From positions 1 to 34,768 of IMG/VR virus record IMGVR_UViG_3300046009_007524: 34,768 bases of DNA; one strand, given 5' to 3'. This document shows positions 6,573 through 13,045 of this stretch, one piece after another. The notes beneath the pieces were generated by a model. That model had not been told where the DNA came from. It worked only from the letters and a program-made list of their open reading frames with translations, and made no database searches. The translations under genes and the position numbers were made by a program. Every line of letters begins with the position of its first letter. The first letter of the stretch is position 1. Source of the DNA: a virus.

Positions 6573-6943
6573 ATGCACGGGGCGGGGGAACCGAGGTACT
6601 CGAAGACCACGTCCATGAGCCAAGGAAACTCCTCGTCCCTCTCGGAGTGGTCGCAGATCACCTCGGACCAGTCGTTGCCGAACACGAACCTGATGCAGTT
6701 CTTCTTGTCGTTCGCGTCCTTGAACCAGACGTAGGCGTCTTCGACCGCGACGGCGTTCTCGAAGGCCTCCTTGAGGTTGTCCACCTTCACGCTCTCCTCT
6801 CCGTCGAAGACCTTGTACGGCTTGTGACCGTTGGCGTCGAGGAACTTCAGGACGGACCACACGACGACGTGCTCCTTCGCGTGGTTCTTGTACCCGGGGA
6901 TTTTCGATCCGGCCGGGAGCTTGTGGTAGTAGAACTTGGCCAT
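6548..6943 (-). CDS. Hypothetical protein, 131 aa
   Basis: Starts at ATG 6943 (MAKFYYHKLPAGSKIPGYKN) with AAGGAGG upstream; the stop of the preceding gene gives a TGATG overlap. The sequence is mixed alpha/beta with many aromatic residues (VEDAYVWFKDANDKKNCIRF) and an acidic C-terminal half. It is not recognised as a known family. The C-terminal SVSKEV comes from the repeated cassette. Confidence 0.7.
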   Translation of the reverse strand: MAKFYYHKLPAGSKIPGYKNHAKEHVVVWSVLKFLDANGHKPYKVFDGEESVKVDNLKEAFENAVAVEDAYVWFKDANDKKNCIRFVFGNDWSEVICDHSERDEEFPWLMDVVFEYLGSPAPCIPSVSKEV

Positions 6944-7194
6944 CACACACCCTCCTTTTCAACGTACGCTTCACCGACCACGTAGACGACCTTTTCAACG
7001 TCGGCCATCTTCCCCACCATCAGCTCGATGTCCTCGGCCGCTCCGGCGAGGTTGCAGTAGCTGTTGGCGATAAGCCCGTTGTAGACGAAGGCGAAGGAAT
7101 AGTTGATGTCCCTCCCCTCCTCCTCGATCAACTCGCCCCAAGCGAGGATCACCCTCTCCGGCGACACCCCCTTGAGCTTCAAGCGCAGGTCCAT
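6943..7194 (-). CDS. First gene of leftward early operon, hypothetical, 83 aa
   Basis: This is the first gene behind the main leftward promoter. ATG 7194 follows GGAGGTGTGAG. The protein reads MDLRLKLKGVSPERVILAWG then a strand/helix pattern, with an acidic C-terminus. I do not recognise it. As the promoter-proximal gene of an early operon it may act in host take-over or regulation (inference from position only). Confidence 0.7.
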   Translation of the reverse strand: MDLRLKLKGVSPERVILAWGELIEEEGRDINYSFAFVYNGLIANSYCNLAGAAEDIELMVGKMADVEKVVYVVGEAYVEKEGV

Positions 7195-7225
7195 CTCACA
7201 CCTCCAATTCGTTAACCACGGACAT

Positions 7226-7254
7226 AGGTTAGCTTATGCTGATGTTGGCGTCAA
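7226..7254 (-). promoter_or_regulatory. Main leftward promoter/operator A
   Basis: On the minus strand TTGACG (7249-7254) and TAACCT (7226-7231) are 17 bases apart, a good sigma70-type promoter. The palindrome TTAGC-TTAT-GCTGA (7229-7242) overlaps the -10. It faces the early operon starting at 7194. The leader (CTATGTCCGTGG, AACGAA, GGAGG) is nearly copied at promoter B. Confidence 0.65.
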
Positions 7255-7263
7255 CAACCATTT

Positions 7264-7286
7264 GCTAAGTCAGCTTGTGCTATCCT
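7264..7286 (+). promoter_or_regulatory. Rightward promoter/operator
   Basis: TGCTATCCT (7278-7286) is an extended -10 box with a weak -35. The operator TCAGC-TTGT-GCTAT (7270-7283) overlaps it in the same position relative to the -10 as the leftward operator does, and an extra GCTAA half-site lies at 7264-7268. It should drive the HTH regulator and primase genes. The mirror arrangement with promoter A suggests that one repressor controls both directions. Confidence 0.55.
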
Positions 7287-7310
7287 GTAGCTTTACCCAA
7301 GGAGGTGATG

Positions 7311-7577
7311 ATGGTGCTCAGCAAATTGATCGAGTGGTGGGAGGCGGCTGCCCCTGGTGAACGGGCGCGGCTGGCCAAGGCAATGAAGACGTCGCAGCAT
7401 TACCTCCGCTCGCACCTGATGCCAGGTGAGCGTCGAGCGTCGGCTGACTACGCGGCGAAGCTGGAGGCGAGCATCGCGAGCATCAACGCGGCGCATCGGG
7501 GCGAGCCGTTGCCCGAGGTCGACCGTCGCGATCTGTGCTCGGCCTGCAACAAGTGCCCGTTCGGGAAGGAGGGTTGA
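7311..7577 (+). CDS. Cro/YdaS-like HTH regulator with Cys-rich tail
   Basis: 88 residues from ATG 7311; ATG 7308 is immediately before it but lies too close to the GGAGG at 7301-7305. Residues about 16-50 (ERARLAKAMKTSQHYLRSHL, then PGERRASADYAAKLE) fit a lambda-repressor/Cro-type or YdaS-type helix-turn-helix: LAKA...S..YL...L.G.RR.S...A..IE. It lies directly behind divergent promoters with matching operators, so it is the probable ligand of the TYAGC-N4-GCTRA sites. The C-terminus RRDLCSACNKCPFGKEG contains three cysteines (C-x2-C-x2-C), which could bind metal or sense redox state. Whether it acts as Cro or as a lysogeny repressor cannot be told. Confidence 0.72.
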   Translation: MVLSKLIEWWEAAAPGERARLAKAMKTSQHYLRSHLMPGERRASADYAAKLEASIASINAAHRGEPLPEVDRRDLCSACNKCPFGKEG

Positions 7578-7581
7578 GGCA

Positions 7582-10134
7582 ATGAGATATTTCGAGAGTT
7601 ATGGACGGAGGCTACTGGCCAACGGCTACCTGATCGTTCCGATCGTGCCCGGCCAGAAGCGCCCCGCTCTCGGTCAATGGCAGAACGCACGCATGACTAT
7701 CGACGACATCAGTCGCTACGGTGGTCATGGCGTGGGCATACTGCACGGCCAGGGCGACATCCCCGTCGTCGGCATCGACATCGACACCGGCAACGCGCAG
7801 GTGGCGAAGGCGCTGGTGGCGTGGTGTCACAAGCACATCGGCTACACCCCGGTGCGTACAGGCAAGGCACCGAAGGCGATGCTCTACTACCGCTGCCGGC
7901 GCGGGTTCCGTAAGTGGACGAGCCCCTGGTACATCGACAAGATGGGCGAGCGCCACCGCATCGAGATCCTCGGCGAGGGTCAGCAGTCGGTTGTGTACGC
8001 CATCCACCCGGACACCAAGAGGCCGTACGAGTGGGATGATCTGATCGGTGACGGCATCGCGGACCGCCACGCGGGCGAGCTGCCCGAGTTCAATGAGACG
8101 CACTGGTCGGAGTTCGTGACCACGGTGTCGATGGTGATGGAGGCCCACGGGCTGCACGCGAGCGGGCCAGCGCCGGCTGCTGCGGTGTCATCGAAGGACG
8201 AGGCCGCGGAGGAGTTCGACGTCACCGTGGCGCCGATCACGGGCCTGACCGACGAGGACATCCTCACCTACCTGTCCTACCTGGACAACAACGACTACCA
8301 CACCTGGGTCGAGGTGGGCATGGCGTTGCACCACCAGTTCAGCGGTGGCGATCACGGGCTCGGGCTTTGGAACCAGTGGTCCGAGAGCGGGCGCGAGTAC
8401 CAGGGCTACGACGACCTCGCGACCAAGTGGGCGACCTTCCGCGGGAAGAAAGCCAACCGCACCTTCCGCTGGGTGATCAAGCAGTCCAATCGGGTTCGAG
8501 CCTCGACCGAGAACATCGAGCGCGAGCACATGCGTGCCGAGTTCCTCCGTCGCATCGCCGAGGAAGTCAAGAACATCGGCGAGCTTACCGCGGTCGCGCG
8601 GGAGGTGGGCGCGGGCACCACGACCGAGCCTCTGCTGCGGGCCGAGCTGGTGGCCGCACTGCACAAGCGGCACGGCGACCTGGCGCACAAGCACAAGGTA
8701 CCGGTCTCCGAGATCCGGCGCCTGGTGGAGGGCGAGAAGGTCGGTGGGGTGAAGCGGGACTACACCGAGGTGGGCAACGCCCAGCGGCTGATCGACACGC
8801 ACGGGAAGGGGCTGGTCTACGTGCGCGAGCTGGACCGGTGGTTCCGCTGGACCGGCATGCGCTGGACTGAGGCCTCGCACCTGGACATCGAGCAGCTCGC
8901 CCAGCAGACGCAGCGGGCCCTGTTCGTGGAGGCCGACCAGCTCAACGGGGATGAGAAGGAGGCGATGATGAAGTTCGCCTTCCGCTCCCAGACCTACGCC
9001 ATGGTGCGGGCCATGTGCGGGCTCGCCAAGGCCGACAGTCGCATCCTGGTGGGCGTGGATCAGCTTGACGCTGAGACACACCTGTTCGGGGTCGGCAACG
9101 GCGTGGTGGACCTGAGAACGGGCGAGCTGCTGCCTCCGGATCCTGAGCGACTGATCACACTCGGGACCGAAGTTGAGTACGACCCGACAGCGAAGGCCCC
9201 GCTCTGGGAGCAGACGCTGTACGAGGTGTTCGACGGGGACCTGGACCTGATGGGGTTCTTCCACCGGCTCGTGGGGTACATGATGCTGGGGGATCCTACG
9301 GAAAACGTTTTTGTCATACCGCACGGCAACGGGGCCAACGGGAAGTCGACGGTCCTGGGGCTGATCCGTGAGGCCTTCGGCACGTACGCGAAGACGGCTC
9401 AGTCGACCACGTTTGTGTCGGAGCGTGAGTTCGGATCCGGGGCAGGCGCTCCGCGAGAAGACATCCTACGGCTGCGCAAGGCGCGTCTGGTGAACATCAG
9501 CGAGCCCGAGGAGGGGGCACACCTTAGGGAGAGCCTGGTGAAGCAGAGCACGGGCGGAGAGGACCGTATGGCCGCCCGTGGGGTGCACGCGAAGATGACC
9601 ATCGAGTTCAAGCCGTCCTGGGTGCCGGTGATGGCCACCAATCACCTGCCCACGGTCAAGGGCGAGGATGACGGCATCTGGCGGCGCCTACTGCCCATCC
9701 CGTTCGAGGTGAACTTCGAGCGCACCGGCAGGCGCGACCTGGATCGGCCACGGCGGTTGAAGGCGGAGCTGTCCGGGATCCTGGCTTGGTGCGTGCGGGG
9801 CGTGTTCGAGTACCGGAAGCACGGCTTGCGGCCCAGCACAGTGGTGCAGGAGAGCCGACAGGAGTACCGCGAGACCATGGACCTGCTCAGCGAGTTCATC
9901 GAGACCCGGTGCGAAGTCGGGCCCACGTGTCGCGAATCAACGGCCCGCCTGTGGGTGGCGTGGGAGGTATTTGCCCGGATGCGTGGTGAACTGCGCTTGA
10001 TCCCGAGCGCGAAGGGGTTGGGTCGCAGATTGCGAAATCGGTTCAAGCCGGCGAAGTGGCGGGAGGATGGAGTGCAAACAAAGGGCTGGATGGGCATCGA
10101 GTTGAGGGAAAACGTGCAAGAACTTGCGGATTAG
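7582..10134 (+). CDS. Primase-polymerase and D5/P4-type helicase fusion
   Basis: 850 residues from ATG 7582 (MRYFESYGRR), with AAGGAGG upstream. Residues 8-165 are a bifunctional prim-pol domain with the catalytic VVGIDIDTG (D66, D68) and the later AIHPDTKRPYEW (H142). Residues 223-300 match a PriCT-2 domain (LTDEDILTYLSYLDNNDYHT and WATFRGKKANRTFRWVI). The C-terminal half is a superfamily 3 helicase of the D5/P4 family: Walker A GNGANGKST (581-589), Walker B LVNISEPEE (635-643), sensor ATNHLP (684-689) and arginine-finger region DDGIWRRLLPIPF (695-707). It would unwind the origin and lay primers for phage replication. The origin candidate follows directly downstream. Confidence 0.93.
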   Translation: MRYFESYGRRLLANGYLIVPIVPGQKRPALGQWQNARMTIDDISRYGGHGVGILHGQGDIPVVGIDIDTGNAQVAKALVAWCHKHIGYTPVRTGKAPKAMLYYRCRRGFRKWTSPWYIDKMGERHRIEILGEGQQSVVYAIHPDTKRPYEWDDLIGDGIADRHAGELPEFNETHWSEFVTTVSMVMEAHGLHASGPAPAAAVSSKDEAAEEFDVTVAPITGLTDEDILTYLSYLDNNDYHTWVEVGMALHHQFSGGDHGLGLWNQWSESGREYQGYDDLATKWATFRGKKANRTFRWVIKQSNRVRASTENIEREHMRAEFLRRIAEEVKNIGELTAVAREVGAGTTTEPLLRAELVAALHKRHGDLAHKHKVPVSEIRRLVEGEKVGGVKRDYTEVGNAQRLIDTHGKGLVYVRELDRWFRWTGMRWTEASHLDIEQLAQQTQRALFVEADQLNGDEKEAMMKFAFRSQTYAMVRAMCGLAKADSRILVGVDQLDAETHLFGVGNGVVDLRTGELLPPDPERLITLGTEVEYDPTAKAPLWEQTLYEVFDGDLDLMGFFHRLVGYMMLGDPTENVFVIPHGNGANGKSTVLGLIREAFGTYAKTAQSTTFVSEREFGSGAGAPREDILRLRKARLVNISEPEEGAHLRESLVKQSTGGEDRMAARGVHAKMTIEFKPSWVPVMATNHLPTVKGEDDGIWRRLLPIPFEVNFERTGRRDLDRPRRLKAELSGILAWCVRGVFEYRKHGLRPSTVVQESRQEYRETMDLLSEFIETRCEVGPTCRESTARLWVAWEVFARMRGELRLIPSAKGLGRRLRNRFKPAKWREDGVQTKGWMGIELRENVQELAD

Positions 10135-10142
10135 GGGAGGGT

Positions 10143-10328
10143 GGTACGTTTGGGTACGTTTAGAACTCGTTTTTGGCAAACTCCCTATAGCGTGTAAATT
10201 TTTGCAATGTGTATGTATTTTCTTTCAGGCACGCGCGTACAAAGAGAATATATAGAGGGGCATTATGCAAATTTTTACGCCTATAGGGAGTTTTGAAAAA
10301 ACGGGGGGCAAACGTACCCAAACGTACC
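10143..10328. other. Candidate replication origin: long inverted repeat
   Basis: Two imperfect inverted arms, 10143-10206 and 10266-10328, flank a 59-base AT-rich centre. Each arm runs from two GGTACGTTT units through CGTTTTT and AACTCCCTATAG to a TTTTTGCA-type end, so the region holds four GGTACGTTT/AAACGTACC iterons. It lies right after the primase-helicase gene and is strikingly AT-rich for this genome. An origin bound by the phage helicase is the best reading; a MITE-like element is the alternative, but no target duplication is visible. No gene is seen in 10135-10430. Confidence 0.55.
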
Positions 10329-10330
10329 AG

Positions 10331-10345
10331 TGCAAATTTTTGCAA
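10331..10345. repeat. AT-rich TGCAAA palindrome
   Basis: TGCAAATTTTTGCA is a near-perfect palindrome repeating the end of both origin arms (TTTTTGCA at 10199-10206 and TGCAAATTTTT at 10266-10276). It is thus a third copy of this unit, just outside the inverted repeat. Confidence 0.5.
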
Positions 10346-10369
10346 AGCCGGGTGCCCCACGGCGCCCTT

Positions 10370-10412
10370 GGCCGAGTCCACCGCAAATTGGTCGAGTCCG
10401 CCGCAATTGCGG
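10370..10412. repeat. Tandem 20-base repeat with palindrome
   Basis: Two directly adjoining 20-base units, 10370-10389 and 10390-10409, share GGYCGAGTCCRCCGCAA. The second runs into the perfect palindrome CCGCAATTGCGG (10401-10412). It ends about 10 bases before the ribosome binding site of the small HTH gene, so it may be that protein's operator or part of the origin. Confidence 0.6.
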
Positions 10413-10430
10413 TGACCAGGAGGGCGAAAC

Positions 10431-10610
10431 ATGACAGAGCTTCACGGTGCCCGGAACGGTCGGGCAAAACTGACTAGCGAGTCAGTTACAAAAATCCGCT
10501 TGCTCAATGGGGCGGGAGTAGGGTATAAGCGCCTCGCTCAGATGTTCGGCGTGTCCCGGAGAACGGTGCAGCGGATCGTCCGAGGTGAGCGGTGGTCGCA
10601 CCTGGGGTGA
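10431..10610 (+). CDS. Small HTH DNA-binding protein, 59 aa
   Basis: Too short for many gene finders. ATG 10431 follows AGGAGG at seven bases. The whole protein is one helix-turn-helix unit: GARNGRAKLTSESVTKIRLL, then YKRLAQMFGVSRRTVQRIVRG (written here as two overlapping blocks), ending ERWSHLG. This matches the common phage pattern G-x-N-x-AKLT...V..IR...G...LA..FGVS..T...I..G..W.H, also seen as the DNA-binding tail of homing endonucleases. It lies between the origin candidate and terminase. Possible roles are a late regulator or terminase helper (inference). Confidence 0.8.
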   Translation: MTELHGARNGRAKLTSESVTKIRLLNGAGVGYKRLAQMFGVSRRTVQRIVRGERWSHLG

Positions 10611-10611
10611 C

Positions 10612-10652
10612 GGGGGCGCCTCGCATGTCCTGAAACGTGTACAGTGCGCCCC
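10612..10652 (+). promoter_or_regulatory. Repeated leader with start-codon-closing stem, copy 1
   Basis: GGGGGCGCCTCGCA (10612-10625) and ACGTGTA (10635-10641) recur with identical spacing at 14702-14731. GGGGCGC (10613-10619) can pair with GCGCCCC (10646-10652), whose last base touches the ATG at 10653. The gene has no Shine-Dalgarno sequence. It may be a translation-control element, a phage promoter, or both. Confidence 0.5.
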
Positions 10653-11207
10653 ATGGCAGACGAACCCATCTACGACGAAGACGACGATGACGTGACCGTG
10701 GGCGACCCCAGCAAGGTCCACGGCGGCTCCCCTGTGCTCGATGCAGAGGGGCAGGTCACCGAGGACCACGACCTGCGTGCGGAGCTGGAGGCCGCCGGCA
10801 TCACGGACCTGCATCAGATCGCCTATCTCGTGCACTTGTCGCAGACGGCGCACATCTCGCGCTCAGCGAAAGCGGCACGCGTGCACCGCATGACCGTGCT
10901 TCGGTGGCGGGAGCGATCGCCGGTGTTCTGCGAGCAGGAGAAGCGGTGCCACGACTCGGGCATCACGCTCCTCGAAGAGGAGATTCGCAGGCGCGGGTTC
11001 GAGGGATTCATCGAGCCGGTCTTCCACAAGGGCATGCACGTGGGCAACGTGAGGAAGTTCAGCGACGGGCTCGCGTCGCTCTACATCCGCAAGCACATCC
11101 CAACCTATCGCGACACGGTGAACGTGAACGTCGGCACGGATTCGCTGGCCGCAGCGCTCGCCGCGGCGCGGGAGCGCACCAGTGGCGGCAGCGGCGACCC
11201 TAAGTAA
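10653..11207 (+). CDS. terS: Terminase small subunit
   Basis: 184 residues from ATG 10653 (MADEPIYDED). After an acidic N-terminus, residues 51-85 hold a helix-turn-helix-like part (LVHLSQTAHISRSAKAARVH then RMTVLRWRERSPVF), followed by a helical middle and C-terminal part with IRKHIPTYRDTVNVNV (about 144-159), typical of small terminase subunits that recognise the packaging site and load the large subunit. The large subunit gene follows with a 26-base overlap. The start lacks a ribosome binding site and is preceded by the repeated stem-forming leader. Family identity rests on the HTH, composition and position. Confidence 0.82.
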   Translation: MADEPIYDEDDDDVTVGDPSKVHGGSPVLDAEGQVTEDHDLRAELEAAGITDLHQIAYLVHLSQTAHISRSAKAARVHRMTVLRWRERSPVFCEQEKRCHDSGITLLEEEIRRRGFEGFIEPVFHKGMHVGNVRKFSDGLASLYIRKHIPTYRDTVNVNVGTDSLAAALAAARERTSGGSGDPK

Positions 11208-12714
11208 TTCCGACCTGGAGCTGGTCCAGGAGATCAGCCGGTTCGAGAAGGATCCCTACGGGTTCGTCATGTTCGCGTTCCCCTGGGGCCAACCTGGCAC
11301 CGACCTAGCCCGCCACAAGCGGCCACGCCTGTGGCAGGAGCGCTTCCTGAAGCGCGTGGGCGAGCGGCTGCGGACCAACGCCATGACCTTCGACGAGGTG
11401 ATACAGCACGCCACCTCGACGGGCCACGGCGTGGGCAAGTCGGCCTTGGTGGCGATGCTGATCGAGTGGGCGATATCGACGCGCGAGGACACGCGCATCG
11501 TGGTGACTGCGAACACCGAAGGCCAGCTCACCGGCAAGACCTGGCCCGAGCTGGCCAAGTGGCACCGCATGTGCATCACGAGTCACTGGTTCCGCTTCGA
11601 GTCCACGTCGATGCACTCGACTGACCCACGCCACGCCAAGACCTGGCGGGTGGACATGGTGCCGTGGTCGGAGCACAACACTGAGGCCTTCGCTGGTCTG
11701 CACAACGAGGGCAAGCGGATCGTGCTGATCTTCGACGAGGCTTCGGCCATCGCTGACAGAATCTGGGAGGTGGCGGAGGGCGCCTTGACCGACGCGGACA
11801 CGGAGATCATGTGGTTCGCGTTCGGCAACCCGACGAAGAACGTCGGCCGCTTCTTCGACTGCTTCCATCGACTGCGCCATCGCTGGGAGTGTCTGCAGCT
11901 CGACAGTCGCGCGGTCGAGGGTACGAACAAGATGCAGCTCGACAAGTGGGTGCAGGACGAAGGCGAGGACTCGGACTTCGTGCGGGTGCGCGTGCGCGGT
12001 GTCTTCCCTCGTGCATCGACTATGCAGTTCATCGACCGCGAGCGCGTGGACCAGGCGATGCTCCGCGACATCCCGCCAGGCAACCGCAAGGACCTGGCAG
12101 TCGTCGGCGTCGACGTCGCACGCTTCGGCCCCTGTCAGTCCGTGATCGCGACGCGGCTCGGGCGCGACATGCGTCAGTTCGGCTTTATCAAGAAGCGCGG
12201 GCTCGACTCGATGCGATTGGCCGGGCTCGTGTCCGAGCACATCAAGAAGCTGCGCTCGCTCGGGCTCAAGGTGCTCGTGAACGTCGACGAGGGCGGGATG
12301 GGTGGCCCGGTCGTGGACCGGCTCAAGCAGCTGGGCTACGACGATATCACCTTCGGCGTGCAGTTCGGTGGTGATGCCGACGATCCGTCGATGTACAAGA
12401 ACAAGCGCGCCGAGATGTACGGCAGGTTCAAGGAGTGGCTCGTGGGTGGTGCGCTACCGAAGGATGACGAGTTGCTCAACGAGGTGTCGGCCATCGAGTA
12501 CACGTTCACCGATGCCGACCAGATCATCCTCATGCGCAAGGAGAAGATGATCATCGACGGACTAGTGTCGCCAGACACGGCGGATGCGTGCGCGCTCACG
12601 CTCGCCTACAACGCGCACGAGAAGCTGGCCGACCAGGCCGACAACCATTCCGCTGCTGCGACTGCGAGGCGCCAGCACGACCCCCACCGAGACATGTCCC
12701 GCCGAGCGGCGTAG
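11182..12714 (+). CDS. terL: Terminase large subunit
   Basis: 510 residues from GTG 11182, with GGAG upstream inside the small-subunit gene. The ATPase shows Walker A STGHGVGKS (79-87), Walker B VLIFDEA (181-187, D185/E186) and coupling motif FAFGNPT (212-218). The nuclease domain has acidic residues in VVGVDVARFG (D311), VNVDEGGMGG (D369) and PDTADACAL (D465/D468), the RNase H-like triad of viral terminases. It cuts concatemers and drives DNA into the prohead through the portal. All motifs are intact. Confidence 0.96.
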   Translation: MAAAATLSNSDLELVQEISRFEKDPYGFVMFAFPWGQPGTDLARHKRPRLWQERFLKRVGERLRTNAMTFDEVIQHATSTGHGVGKSALVAMLIEWAISTREDTRIVVTANTEGQLTGKTWPELAKWHRMCITSHWFRFESTSMHSTDPRHAKTWRVDMVPWSEHNTEAFAGLHNEGKRIVLIFDEASAIADRIWEVAEGALTDADTEIMWFAFGNPTKNVGRFFDCFHRLRHRWECLQLDSRAVEGTNKMQLDKWVQDEGEDSDFVRVRVRGVFPRASTMQFIDRERVDQAMLRDIPPGNRKDLAVVGVDVARFGPCQSVIATRLGRDMRQFGFIKKRGLDSMRLAGLVSEHIKKLRSLGLKVLVNVDEGGMGGPVVDRLKQLGYDDITFGVQFGGDADDPSMYKNKRAEMYGRFKEWLVGGALPKDDELLNEVSAIEYTFTDADQIILMRKEKMIIDGLVSPDTADACALTLAYNAHEKLADQADNHSAAATARRQHDPHRDMSRRAA

Positions 12715-12724
12715 GGAGACCACC

Positions 12725-13045
12725 ATGTGCAGTCCGAACCTTAACCCGTTGTCCTCGAACAACCTGATCGTGCGCGGTGTCGCAGCCGGCGTCACGATGG
12801 GCGGCAGCGAGTTGGCACGCGCGGGCTACCAGGCCATGAAGCCACCGAAGATGCCGGACCTGCCTTCGCTGCCCGGCATCGAGCCTGGCACGCAGTCCGC
12901 GCGTGCTCCTGACATCAAGCCACCGAAGCGCAAGAACGACGACGCGTCGCCGGCCGGCAGGACCGTGCTGACCGGTGCGCTCGGGATCGACCCGTCGCGA
13001 CTGTCGCTCGCACGCACCACCCTTGGGGGCGCGCTCAATGGATAA
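12725..13045 (+). CDS. Small portal-adjacent virion protein
   Basis: 106 residues from ATG 12725 behind GGGAGA. It is Pro-rich in the centre (PPKMPDLPSLPGIEPG) and ends GRTVLTGALGIDPSRLSLAR then TTLGGALNG, a C-terminal pattern (GR-TVLTG...T-L-GG) carried by small proteins encoded beside podovirus portals. These are proposed head or tail assembly factors comparable in position to T7 gp7.3. The gene overlaps the portal start by eight bases. No enzymatic role is seen. Confidence 0.65.
   Translation: MCSPNLNPLSSNNLIVRGVAAGVTMGGSELARAGYQAMKPPKMPDLPSLPGIEPGTQSARAPDIKPPKRKNDDASPAGRTVLTGALGIDPSRLSLARTTLGGALNG

Noticed and set aside
10143-10328. CRISPR-like array
   Set aside because: The repeats are inverted and not regularly spaced with unique spacers; there is no cas gene.
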